This document shows, one piece after another, positions 7,291 to 15,130 of a DNA stretch of 37,254 bases. A program made the translations under genes and the position numbers. Within the stretch, counting starts at the first letter, position 1; each line of letters starts with the position of its first letter. The stretch is from Oscillospiraceae bacterium (lineage in GTDB: Bacteria > Bacillota > Clostridia > Oscillospirales > Oscillospiraceae), in NCBI GenBank assembly GCA_031262405.1, contig JAISHS010000029.1:1-37254 (forward strand). Reading direction: 5' to 3'. The notes under the pieces were generated by a model, which was not told the origin of the DNA, searched no databases, and saw nothing but the letters and a program-made list of their open reading frames with translations.

Positions 7291-9774
7291 TTAGGATGCG
7301 GAGGGCGTCACATAGATGATCGCCGCAGAGTTTCCGTCGTCTCCCGGAACCGCTGCGAGGAGGTTATCTCCCTCAGCAGGCATATCATCAACCTCATAGA
7401 TTGAGCCGCCTGCCGCCATGTAATAGTACACAGTGGATGCAGTCACGGAATAGTCTTCGCCAGCGGTAATCAGTCCGCCAATACTCTGAGTGATCTCAGT
7501 ACCTTCTCCTGCAGTTCCAACAGTCAGCTTCTTATCAACATCAAAGTAAGTCTTACCCGCGACCGGCTTGTAAGAATATGTTCCGCCAGCTACTATATTT
7601 GCGGGAACGGTTTCGTTGTCTTTGTCACCTGTCTTGACCACAAACTCAGTCTTCACGCCGTCCACATATGCGTTGGTATAGGTCGTTGTGTCGTCAAAGC
7701 TGGTGTAGCTAGCAAGTGAAGCAAAGTACACGAATCCGGCAGTCTTGGGTGACAGTTTGTCGGGCAGACCTGCTTTGCATTTGATTACTATTGCTTCCAG
7801 CTTTTTATCGGCTAAATCCTCACCATCGGTAAGATCAATCACATCAAGTTCCGCCGCTTCGTCGACAGATACGAATTTTGAATAACCGACAGTTGCAGCC
7901 ACAGTATCACCGTCGCTGCTGACATAGAACACTACCGTATTATCGGTTATAGTCTGGTCGCCATCAACAACATTCTTTGTGCCAACGTCCGGCACAGGGG
8001 CATCACTGTAATCCGTATCTAAGAGAACCTCTTTAATAAGTGAACTAATCTTTGTTCCGTCGGCGTTAAGCGTATAGGCAATAAGGAACGTGCCAGTCAA
8101 GCCGTCGGTCGGATCGAAAGCAGCAAACATTTCCGTGGAGACATTGGCTCCGTCAGAAGTAAGTGTCGTTTCCATCGTTACCTTAGTGCCCGTTTCGTCA
8201 TAGAACTCGACTCTTTCAACTGCGTCGCCGGTAAGTATATTCTTGGCCTGATATCCATAACCAACCGCATAGCCATAGTGTATCGGGCTCTTCTGCGATT
8301 CGAGGGCAACCGCGGTCAGAAGGTCGCCGTTGCTGTCAAGGATGTATTCGGCGTCCTTCGTCTTGGCGTCATCTTTGGTGAAGTCCCAGTAATTGTCCCG
8401 TTCAGTAGCATCGGAATAAGTTTCAAGTGTTCTGGTATACTTCGTGCCATTCACAGTGACATAGGTGCTGTCAGTGGCAGCACTAGAAGCCTTGCCCGTG
8501 ATGACAGTCGCGGGCTCCATGCTCAACAGATTATCCTCGGATGAATCAATGTCGTTGCCCTTGGGAACTACGACAAAAGCATCGCCCTTGGCATAGGTTC
8601 CGGTGACGTCAAACGCATCACCTGCTCCAGTCGGATCATAGATCGTCATCTTGGCCTTGCCGGTCGTGGCGTTTGTCTTTGTTGTGATCTGAGCAAAATA
8701 CTCATAGGTAGCCATAAACTTGTAAGGAGCGACACCTTCATTTGTAGCATCAGCAATATCAGTCGCATCGGCTGATATATAGACGTCTATACTGGTGGGA
8801 ACTTTCGCGTCGGTTCCTGCCAAAGTCTTAAGCTCAGACGGGTTTGCCCAGCCATCGGTATACCAACTTTCGTCTAATACTCCGTTGTCATATGAAAGAA
8901 CGTCGCGCTTATTGGCATCAGCGGTTGTGCCGAGGAGCTTGGGTACATCCTTAAAGGCTGTTCCCATCGGAATATTGATAACAAATTCGTCGTCAACATA
9001 GAAATCGGAGATAGCGTCCTTACCGAGCTTGTCGGCATACCACTTATGGCCCCAGAGGCCAATGTCGTTAGCAGTATGTTCGGTATACAGATTATAGATA
9101 GGTGCCTGGAGCGTGAGCGTATCCGGCAGATAGAGATTGAGCGTATCGTAAAAACTTACTGTCAAGCAGAAGAGGGCATTGACACAATAGAGGGCAGCCT
9201 CTTCACGGGTGGCGGAAGCAAGACCGTCAAAGGATCCGATATAGCCGTCCCACAGAGGGCTAATGCCACGGGTCTTGATTGCGGCACTGTGCACTTCCAG
9301 CTCCCAGCCGGTGCCGGTGAACTCGTCAAGCTGACCATAGCCGAGAGCCACGAGCAGCATCTTGATGAAGGCATAGCCGGTGACGGGCGAATCCGGAGCA
9401 AACTTGCCGCCGCCAATGCCATTGATGATCCCGCGTTCTACGAGATACTCGATGCTGGGGATCGCCCAGTCATAGTCCGGCGAGGTCACGTCCGAGAAGC
9501 TGCTGGGAAGCATCGGCAGAACCTTTGCGACCTTTTCGCCCAGAACCGTGTAAGCAATCATCTTTGCGGCCTGAGCGCGGGTGATGCTGCCCTTCGGGTT
9601 AAAGGTACCGTCGCCTAAACCGTTGATCGCACCAATGCCGACCATGAGGTCGACTTCTTCCTTATACTGGATGCTCGTATCATCGGTAAAATCAGTCGCG
9701 GCGGATGCCACGCTGAGCGTACCGAAGGCAAGCACAAGAGCCAGCACAAGGGCTAGTGTCTTTTTGAGTTTCAT
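7291..9774 (-). CDS. SLH-domain surface (S-layer-like) protein, 827 aa
   Basis: Paralogue of the protein at 67-2682, transcribed toward it. The signal peptide (residues 1-26) is identical. SLH repeats occur at about 30-80 (GLGDGTFNP) and 95-145 (GIGGGKFAP), with a degenerate third repeat ending SATREEAALY near 205. The long Thr/Asp/Gly-rich remainder aligns only in blocks with the paralogue (for example KFMATYEYFAQITTKT and a PKTAGFVYFAS segment), and carries no recognised catalytic motif or sortase signal. Predicted to be exported and held non-covalently in the envelope. Ribosome binding site AAGGAGGAG lies in the shared leader. The conserved ends with divergent middles suggest two alternative or co-expressed surface-layer proteins (inference). 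Confidence 0.88.
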   Translation of the reverse strand: MKLKKTLALVLALVLAFGTLSVASAATDFTDDTSIQYKEEVDLMVGIGAINGLGDGTFNPKGSITRAQAAKMIAYTVLGEKVAKVLPMLPSSFSDVTSPDYDWAIPSIEYLVERGIINGIGGGKFAPDSPVTGYAFIKMLLVALGYGQLDEFTGTGWELEVHSAAIKTRGISPLWDGYIGSFDGLASATREEAALYCVNALFCLTVSFYDTLNLYLPDTLTLQAPIYNLYTEHTANDIGLWGHKWYADKLGKDAISDFYVDDEFVINIPMGTAFKDVPKLLGTTADANKRDVLSYDNGVLDESWYTDGWANPSELKTLAGTDAKVPTSIDVYISADATDIADATNEGVAPYKFMATYEYFAQITTKTNATTGKAKMTIYDPTGAGDAFDVTGTYAKGDAFVVVPKGNDIDSSEDNLLSMEPATVITGKASSAATDSTYVTVNGTKYTRTLETYSDATERDNYWDFTKDDAKTKDAEYILDSNGDLLTAVALESQKSPIHYGYAVGYGYQAKNILTGDAVERVEFYDETGTKVTMETTLTSDGANVSTEMFAAFDPTDGLTGTFLIAYTLNADGTKISSLIKEVLLDTDYSDAPVPDVGTKNVVDGDQTITDNTVVFYVSSDGDTVAATVGYSKFVSVDEAAELDVIDLTDGEDLADKKLEAIVIKCKAGLPDKLSPKTAGFVYFASLASYTSFDDTTTYTNAYVDGVKTEFVVKTGDKDNETVPANIVAGGTYSYKPVAGKTYFDVDKKLTVGTAGEGTEITQSIGGLITAGEDYSVTASTVYYYMAAGGSIYEVDDMPAEGDNLLAAVPGDDGNSAAIIYVTPSAS

Positions 9775-9840
9775 GTAAAAAACTCCTCCTTGTAATATTT
9801 TTTATGTGAATAAATGACCGCGTCATTTATTGACAACAGT
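9692..9840 (-). repeat. Inverted repeat copy B: shared SLH gene leader and signal-peptide region
   Basis: Reverse complement of 1-149 with only a few mismatches. Contains the leader palindrome (arms about 9809-9818 and 9822-9831 with a GCG/CGC centre), the ribosome binding site and the signal-peptide codons. Together with copy A it makes ~150-bp inverted repeats at the outer edges of the 9.8-kb surface locus, long enough for homologous recombination. Confidence 0.85.
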
Positions 9841-9892
9841 TCCAGTGGCCAGAAGCGCGGCGTATTTAATAATCCGCCCGCGTTCTGGGCAT

Positions 9893-9920
9893 ACTATACT
9901 ATCTTCATTCTGTCGCTAAA
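9893..9920 (-). promoter_or_regulatory. Possible promoter of the second SLH gene
   Basis: On the minus strand, TTTAGC (9915-9920), 16-base spacer, TATAGT (9893-9898). It would give a leader of about 110 nt containing the conserved palindrome. The -35 match is only partial. The equivalent region of the first SLH gene lies outside the window. Confidence 0.4.
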
Positions 9921-9984
9921 TTGCTATTTCGCGACAAATTTCGCGCAAATCCGATTTTGTTCTCTTTCGTCGCTAATAATTCGA

Positions 9985-10028
9985 CTAAAAATTAGCAGGT
10001 CAGACTAGAAACTCTAGTCTGACCTGCT
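9985..10028 (-). terminator. Second hairpin terminator downstream of the ligase fusion gene
   Basis: A 15-bp perfect stem (9994-10008 with 10014-10028, loop of five) followed on the minus strand by AATTTTTAG. It lies behind the terminator at 10036-10068 and may be a back-up insulating the SLH promoter region. Confidence 0.7.
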
Positions 10029-10035
10029 CAGCATA

Positions 10036-10068
10036 TAAAAACGCGGGAGAGGAAAAATCCTCTCCCGC
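10036..10068 (-). terminator. Terminator of the LeuA-like / ligase fusion operon
   Basis: On the minus strand a 10-bp stem GCGGGAGAGG/CCTCTCCCGC (10043-10052 with 10059-10068) is followed by GTTTTTATA. It begins six bases after the stop codon of the ligase fusion gene. Confidence 0.9.
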
Positions 10069-10074
10069 CAAATA

Positions 10075-12564
10075 TTATAGTCCCAGACGCGCCGCCGCGT
10101 CCTCGCGCATCTTGTATTTGAGAATCTTTCCCGCCGCGTTCATCGGAAACTCCGTGACATATTCGATATAGCGCGGCACCTTATGCCTCGCTAAGCTGTC
10201 GCTTATGAATTTCTTCATATCCTCCTCCGGGACGCTCTGCCCCTCCTTGAGGATTATGCACGCCATAATCTCCTCGCCATATCTCTTGTCCGGCACGCCT
10301 ATCACCTGCACGTCGAGCACCAACGGGTGGGTGTAGAGGAACTCTTCAATCTCGCGCGGATAAATGTTCTCGCCGCCGCGAATTATCATGTCCTTGAGCC
10401 GACCGGTTATCCGGAAATAGCCCGCCTCGTCCCGCACGGCAAGGTCGCCCGAGTGCAGCCAGCCCTCCGCGTCGACTGCGGCGGCGGTGGCCTTCGGCAT
10501 CTTATAGTAGCCCTTCATGATGTTATAGCCCCGGGCTACAAATTCGCCGTTCACCCCGTCCGGGCAGTCCAGCCCCGTCTCGGGATCGACGATTTTGCAC
10601 TCCTCGTTGGCAAAGGTACTGCCGACGGTCTCGCAGCGCACGTCCAGCTCCTCCTCGAAGCTGCCCATCGTAAAGCCGGGCGAGCCCTCCGTCTGACCGT
10701 AGACGCTCACAATCTGAGTCATATTCATCTCGGCGGCCGCCTGCTTCATAAGCTCCGGCGGACAGTTGCTCCCCGCCATAATGCCCGTGCGCATATAGGA
10801 GCAGTCTGTTTTCGGAAAGTCCGGGTGCTGCATAATCGCGATAAACATAGTCGGAACGCCGTTCATGACGGTTATGTGCTCGTGCTGAATGCAGGCCAGC
10901 GCGGGCTTCGGCGAGAAATAGGGCAGCGGAAATTGCGCCGTGCCGTGGGTCATCGCCGCCGTCATGGACAGCACCATGCCGAAGCAGTGGAACATGGGCA
11001 CCTGAATCAGGATTCTGTCGGCGGTCGAGAGATCCATGTGGTCGCCGATATATTTGCCGTTGTTCACGACATTGTAGTGCGTGAGCATGACGCCCTTTGG
11101 AAAGCCCGTCGTGCCGGAGGTATATTGCATATTGCACACGTCGTTGCAGCTCGTAGCGGCGGCGCGGCGGCGAACCTCTTCAATCGGCACGCTCGGCGCG
11201 CGCTGCGTCATCTCCTCCCAATTCAGGCAGCCAGTCTGCGAAAAGCCGACCGTGATTACGTTGCGCAAAAACGGCAGTCTCCTGCTGTGCAGCGGTTTTC
11301 CCGGAACGGTGTTTTGAAGCTCGGGACAAAGCTCGTTGATAATCCCCGCATAGTTAGAGTCGCGGTAGCCCTCCGACAGAATAACGGTGTGCGCGTCCGA
11401 CTGGCGGAGCAGATACTCTGTCTCGTGGATTTTATAGGCCGTGTTCATCGACACGAAGACCGCGCCGATTTTCGTCACCGCCCAGAAGCAGATGAACCAC
11501 TGCGGCAAATTTGTCATCCAGACCGCCACATGGTGCCCGGGTTTCACTCCGAGGCTGATTAGCGCGCGGCAGCAGACGTCAACGTCGTCGCGGAACTGGC
11601 TGTAGGTGCGCGTGTAGTCGAGCGTCGTGTACTTAAAGCAGGTCTGGTCGGGATATTCCTCCACCATTTTGTCCAGCACCTGCGAGAAGGTCAGGTCAAT
11701 GAGCTCGTCCTTCTTCCACACAAAGGTGCCGGTGCCGGTCGCGTTGGGATAGAGATAGCTCTGCTTGCGCGAGGGATCGCCGAAGCGATTCATGTAGTTG
11801 GCAAAATGCGCGAGAATAACGTCCAGCTCCGCGACCTCGGGCATCCAGCGCGGGTCCCACTCCAGACAGACGAAGCCGTCATAATTGATGGACGCGAGCG
11901 CGTTCATCATCTCCCCGACGGGCAGGCTGCCCTCGCCGATGAGGCAGTATTTCACCGCGCCGTCTTCGACGACTGAGTCCTTGATGTGCACGTGCTTCAC
12001 ATAGGCGCCCAGATTCTCAATCGTCGTGTCCGGCGCTTCACCGCGCGTGCGGTACGGGTGACTCAGATCCCAGAGCGCGGCAAGATTGTCGCTGGCAAAG
12101 TGGTTGAGCACGTCGCGCAGTGCACCCGTGTCGGCAAAAACGCCTACCGTCTCGATGAGCAGGGTCACGCCCAGCTTCTCCGCGCTCTTCATAACCCCCT
12201 CAAGACAGGCGATGGTGTTCTCCTTACCGTCAGAGCCCTCAGCACCGGCGCGAATGCGCACGAAGGGCACGGACAGTCTCTTCGCCGTCGCCATGCAGGC
12301 CTCGATCGCGCCTTGACTCTCCGAAGCTTTCGCGGCGTCGGCAATGTCGCAGACGGCGTCTATGCAGGGGATTCCGAGCCCCAGCTCATGCAGGTCGCGG
12401 GCTGTTCTCGCAGCGTTTCGCGCGCCGAAGGGGCTGTCTTCGGAGAAGAAGCTCTCGCCCACGTCGTGCAGCTCAATTCCCGCCAGGCGCATATCGAGCG
12501 CCATGGACACGAAGTCCTCCCAGCTATAACCGTGCCAGCCGTTTATTGAAAATGACAGTTTCAC
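10075..12564 (-). CDS. Fusion of sugar-isomerase-like TIM barrel and AMP-forming acyl-CoA ligase, 829 aa
   Basis: Two domains. Residues 1-~262 are a xylose isomerase/AP endonuclease 2-type TIM barrel with the expected metal-ligand segments: IELHD (E31), LIETVG (E138), LWDLSHPY (D166), HVHIKD (H191/H193), GEGSLPV and CLEWDPRW (E235). Residues ~285-829 are an ANL-superfamily acyl-CoA synthetase with YTSGTTGFPKGVM (481-493), YGQTEGSP, HSGDLA, GRLKDMIIRGGENIYP and the C-terminal catalytic lysine in AGKILKYK. It should activate a carboxylic acid with ATP and CoA. The start is GTG at 12564, behind GAGGAGG, overlapping the upstream stop by four bases (GTGA), so translation is coupled to the LeuA-like gene. 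The shared Leu-type T-box suggests isovalerate as substrate (inference). The barrel's role is unknown. Confidence 0.85.
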   Translation of the reverse strand: MKLSFSINGWHGYSWEDFVSMALDMRLAGIELHDVGESFFSEDSPFGARNAARTARDLHELGLGIPCIDAVCDIADAAKASESQGAIEACMATAKRLSVPFVRIRAGAEGSDGKENTIACLEGVMKSAEKLGVTLLIETVGVFADTGALRDVLNHFASDNLAALWDLSHPYRTRGEAPDTTIENLGAYVKHVHIKDSVVEDGAVKYCLIGEGSLPVGEMMNALASINYDGFVCLEWDPRWMPEVAELDVILAHFANYMNRFGDPSRKQSYLYPNATGTGTFVWKKDELIDLTFSQVLDKMVEEYPDQTCFKYTTLDYTRTYSQFRDDVDVCCRALISLGVKPGHHVAVWMTNLPQWFICFWAVTKIGAVFVSMNTAYKIHETEYLLRQSDAHTVILSEGYRDSNYAGIINELCPELQNTVPGKPLHSRRLPFLRNVITVGFSQTGCLNWEEMTQRAPSVPIEEVRRRAAATSCNDVCNMQYTSGTTGFPKGVMLTHYNVVNNGKYIGDHMDLSTADRILIQVPMFHCFGMVLSMTAAMTHGTAQFPLPYFSPKPALACIQHEHITVMNGVPTMFIAIMQHPDFPKTDCSYMRTGIMAGSNCPPELMKQAAAEMNMTQIVSVYGQTEGSPGFTMGSFEEELDVRCETVGSTFANEECKIVDPETGLDCPDGVNGEFVARGYNIMKGYYKMPKATAAAVDAEGWLHSGDLAVRDEAGYFRITGRLKDMIIRGGENIYPREIEEFLYTHPLVLDVQVIGVPDKRYGEEIMACIILKEGQSVPEEDMKKFISDSLARHKVPRYIEYVTEFPMNAAGKILKYKMREDAAARLGL

Positions 12565-13973
12565 CGCTGTGCCTCCTCATAGACAATTTTGTTGAGCGCG
12601 TTGAGATATGCCCTTATGCTCGCGCCTATAATATCCGTCGAAATCCCGCGACCGGAAAAGAGCTTGCCGTCGCTGCGCAGGCGAACTGTCGCCGCGCCCA
12701 TGGCCTCGCGCCCCTCGGTAACCGCCTGAATCTGAAAATCGTCCAGCTCATAGTGCCGCCCGACAATCTGTTCAATCGCCAGAAACGCCGCGTCAATCGG
12801 GCCGTCCCCCGGACAAATCCCGCTCAGGGTCTTGCCGTCCTTTTGCAGACTGACATTCGCCGTCGCGGTTATGATATTGCCGGAGTTAATTACATAGCTC
12901 ACCAGATGATAGGCCGCCGGAACCTGAAGCGCGTGACTTGCTACAATAACGTCCAGCTCCTTGGGGCTTACGGTCTTCTTCCCCGCCAGATGCCTGAAGG
13001 CCTCATAGACCTTCGCCGTGTCCTCGTCCGTGAGATCATAGCCCAGCTTGCGAATCGCAGCGGAAACCGTCGGCAGATCGTCCGTCACACTCAGCGTATC
13101 ACCGGCAGGATACTCCCGCACCCCGTCAAAGGGCGACTGCTTACTGCGGCGGCTATCCGTCAGCTGCTTAATCTGATCCGTCGCGCGGGAAAGCTCCGTT
13201 GCGCGAATCCGGCAAGTCGCCCCGCAGACGGTCCCCTTCGCGGACACAACGCGGCAAACGGCGTCGAGCGCGGGAAAATGCGGGTCGGAAACCGCCGTCT
13301 TAATTTCGGCGGCTCCCGCGGAAATCGCCGCCGCCGCGCAGGCGACAGCCATGCCCAGCTCGTTCGAGCACTGCACGCCGAGGCTAATTCCCTTGAACTC
13401 CGGAACGGACTCACGCACGGAGCCGATAAAGCTCGCCAGCTCGTCGGGCAGCATTGTCCCCGCCGCGTCGCAGAGGGTAACCGTACCCGCGCCCGCCGCT
13501 ATAGCGGCCTTAATCGCCCGCGAGAGAAATTCCGTCTCACTGCGGGTGGCGTCCTCCGCGACAAATTCAACGTCCTCGCAGAGCTCGCGGCAGGCCTTTA
13601 TGAGAGTCTCCGTCAGCAGCAGCACCGCCTCCGGCTTCTTGTGGCAGACATATTCCATCTGCACCGGGCTCATGGGTACGACCACGCGCAGCCTCGGCTT
13701 CGCCGCGCCCTTCACGGACTCCCAGGCCAGTGCCACGCCCTGCTCGGTCAGGCCGACCGGCACGCTCACGACGCTGCTCGCAACGGCCGCCGCGATTGAT
13801 TTAAGAAGCAGCGAATCTGTCATTGCCATAGTCAGAGCCGCAGTCTCGATGACGTCGACATTAAGTCGGTCAAGAGTCTTTGCAATCTCAATCTTTTCCT
13901 TGAAGCTCAGCGAGCTCTCCGCCGTTTTCGCGGCCTCCCTAAGTGTGACGTCGGCAAATTTCAGTTCGCGCAT
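12561..13973 (-). CDS. LeuA-like (isopropylmalate/citramalate synthase family) protein with altered active site, 470 aa
   Basis: An HMGL-like TIM barrel (about 1-270) and a C-terminal LeuA allosteric domain (about 340-470). The barrel starts with FADVTLREA where LeuA enzymes have DTTLRDGEQ. The metal-binding HCHNDLG segment is replaced by QCSNELG, so both histidines of the HxH motif are gone, although the Asp, Arg and Asn positions remain. The regulatory domain looks intact (GDGPIDAAFLAIEQIVG, SGRGISTDIIGAS), the part that binds leucine in LeuA. It may be a catalytically dead leucine sensor or an enzyme with changed chemistry; I cannot decide. The ATG at 13973 is chosen because AAGGAG lies ten bases upstream; the ATG at 13994 would contain that site. 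It follows a Leu-type T-box and is coupled to the ligase fusion. Confidence 0.8.
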   Translation of the reverse strand: MRELKFADVTLREAAKTAESSLSFKEKIEIAKTLDRLNVDVIETAALTMAMTDSLLLKSIAAAVASSVVSVPVGLTEQGVALAWESVKGAAKPRLRVVVPMSPVQMEYVCHKKPEAVLLLTETLIKACRELCEDVEFVAEDATRSETEFLSRAIKAAIAAGAGTVTLCDAAGTMLPDELASFIGSVRESVPEFKGISLGVQCSNELGMAVACAAAAISAGAAEIKTAVSDPHFPALDAVCRVVSAKGTVCGATCRIRATELSRATDQIKQLTDSRRSKQSPFDGVREYPAGDTLSVTDDLPTVSAAIRKLGYDLTDEDTAKVYEAFRHLAGKKTVSPKELDVIVASHALQVPAAYHLVSYVINSGNIITATANVSLQKDGKTLSGICPGDGPIDAAFLAIEQIVGRHYELDDFQIQAVTEGREAMGAATVRLRSDGKLFSGRGISTDIIGASIRAYLNALNKIVYEEAQR

Positions 13974-14003
13974 GTTGTTTTTTCTCCTTAACATTTTATA
14001 TTA

Positions 14004-14164
14004 GGGAACCTCTGATTAAATCAACTGTGGCGCGTCAGCGGATCTTTTTCCGCCATACTTCACAAAAAGCCTCGTGAATACATCCAGTATTCACTGCGTT
14101 TTTTCTTTCGTCTGACGAAAAAATCTCTCGCTGCCGCATCCACGTGACTTAATCAGAACTTCCC
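14004..14164 (+). mobile_element. MITE copy 1 (161 bp, TA target duplication)
   Basis: A 161-bp non-coding element bounded by imperfect terminal inverted repeats: GGGAACCTCTGATTAAATCA at the left, and the complement of GGGAAGTTCTGATTAAGTCA at the right (17 of 20 match). It is flanked by TA on both sides (14002-14003, 14165-14166). Size, repeats and TA duplication fit a MITE moved by an IS630/Tc1-mariner-type transposase (inference; none in the window). It lies between the T-box terminator and the LeuA-like gene, ending about 30 bases before that start codon. A near-identical inverted copy is at 14401-14562. Confidence 0.82.
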
Positions 14165-14204
14165 TAGAACACGCAAGTGCTAAGCACCCCCGCGATTTCG
14201 GGCA

Positions 14205-14652
14205 ATAAAAAAGCCCCGAAGTCATCATTATGACCTCAGGGACGAATCAGTAATCCGCGGTACCACCCTAATTTCCGCGCTCACAGCGCGGCAACTTAAA
14301 TTCAAAGCTCAAGCAAGCTTCTAGCCTGTAACGGGGCGGCCGTGTCTCCCTACTGACCCATTAGGGCGTTGGGGAAACCTGCTCGGGAGGCAGACTGCTA
14401 GGGAAGTTCTGATTAAATCACGTGGATGCGGCAGCGAGAGATTTTTTCGTCAGACGAAAGAAAAAACGCAGTGAATACTGGATGTATTCACGAGGCTTTT
14501 TGTAAAGTATGGCGGAAAAAGATCCGTTGCCCGCGCCACAGTTGATTTATTCAGAGGTTCCCTTATTTACCTTCAGCGCCGACTCGCACCAACCGCCGGT
14601 TCTCTGAGCTGTCCGATAAACGCATAACTCCGTCGCTGCATTTGTGATATTG
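14205..14652 (-). promoter_or_regulatory. Leucine-type T-box leader, interrupted by a MITE
   Basis: The conserved T-box sequence GGTGGTACCGCGG is on the minus strand around 14257-14268. An intrinsic terminator follows (14231-14241 with 14214-14224, then a T run). Distal Stem I sequences CAGAGAA and GGTGCGAG occur at about 14580-14605. With the MITE (14401-14562) removed, the lower Stem I helix GGAG/CTCC closes directly next to CTG (minus strand 14393-14391). That is the position holding ATC and GTA in the two neighbouring T-boxes, so the specifier reads CUG, leucine. The base after it is C rather than the usual purine. The T-box UGGU matches A73 of tRNA-Leu. Controls the LeuA-like/ligase fusion operon. 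Confidence 0.85.
14401..14562 (-). mobile_element. MITE copy 2 inserted in the leucine T-box Stem I
   Basis: Inverted, nearly identical copy of the element at 14004-14164, with the same ends and a TA at each side (14399-14400, 14564-14565; one extra T at the latter junction). Removing it restores a continuous T-box Stem I of the same spacing as the two other T-boxes (28 bases between GTGCGAG and CTCCCGAG, against 28 and 31), which shows precisely where it inserted. Its own ends can pair, so in the transcript it may loop out as a long hairpin. Confidence 0.85.
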
Positions 14653-14658
14653 TGCGAA

Positions 14659-14687
14659 TGATAACACAGCTTCACAGTCCTTGTCAA
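14659..14687 (-). promoter_or_regulatory. Promoter of the leucine T-box transcript
   Basis: Minus-strand TTGACA (14682-14687), 17-base spacer, TTATCA (14659-14664), followed by the T-box leader. Confidence 0.75.
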
Positions 14688-14765
14688 CCTTTATTTTTTA
14701 GCAATTTTATACAAAAATTTTTCCTTAGCAGGACAAACTTGACAAAAAATATTTTTAATTAGGGG

Positions 14766-14794
14766 TTGACAAATGCTCCGCGTGATGGTAGTAT
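14766..14794 (+). promoter_or_regulatory. Promoter of the isoleucine T-box transcript
   Basis: TTGACA (14766-14771), 17-base spacer, TAGTAT (14789-14794). It is divergent from the leucine T-box promoter, the two -35 boxes being about 80 bases apart; the AT-rich DNA between holds no gene. Confidence 0.85.
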
Positions 14795-14800
14795 TACGAA

Positions 14801-15092
14801 AATTGCATAGAGCAAAAGGCTGTGACGAAGACGGTTGAAACCGTGATTTATCAGAGAGTCGGCGGGTGGTGCGAGCCGATGGTCGCGATTTCATTAACTT
14901 ATCACTTCCGAGCCGAAAGCCCGAAAGTCTCTGACGAGTAGACGCTTTCCGAGGAGCATAGCGTTAGTATGCAGGGGTTGATTGACCCCCATGAGCGGCG
15001 TCTTTTGTTTGGCGCAATTTGAGTGGTACCGCGGATTATGTATATACATCCGTCTCAAGGTTTTCTAGAAAACCTTGGGACGGGTTTTTTAT
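14801..15092 (+). promoter_or_regulatory. Isoleucine-type T-box riboswitch
   Basis: Stem I base GGCT/AGCC, then GACGAAG pairing with CTTCCG; distal AGAGAG and GGTGCGAG elements are present. Immediately 5' of CTTCC is ATC followed by A (specifier 14901-14903), read as an isoleucine codon with the usual purine after it. The T-box sequence GAGTGGTACCGCGG is at 15021-15034, and UGGU matches a tRNA with A73. A long terminator (15050-15066 with 15067-15083, then a T run to 15090) competes with the antiterminator. Uncharged tRNA-Ile should prevent termination and switch on the ligase at 15131. Confidence 0.88.
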
Positions 15093-15130
15093 TGCCCGCG
15101 GATGAAAATTTATTTGAGAGGTAAAGAAAA

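Noticed and set aside
10327-11562. A 411-codon plus-strand open frame opposite the ligase fusion
   Set aside because: It is antisense to a clear acyl-CoA ligase and has the low-complexity composition of a shadow frame.
12546-13799. A 417-codon plus-strand open frame opposite the LeuA-like gene
   Set aside because: Shadow of a real gene; Arg-rich translation, no ribosome binding site and no recognisable domain.
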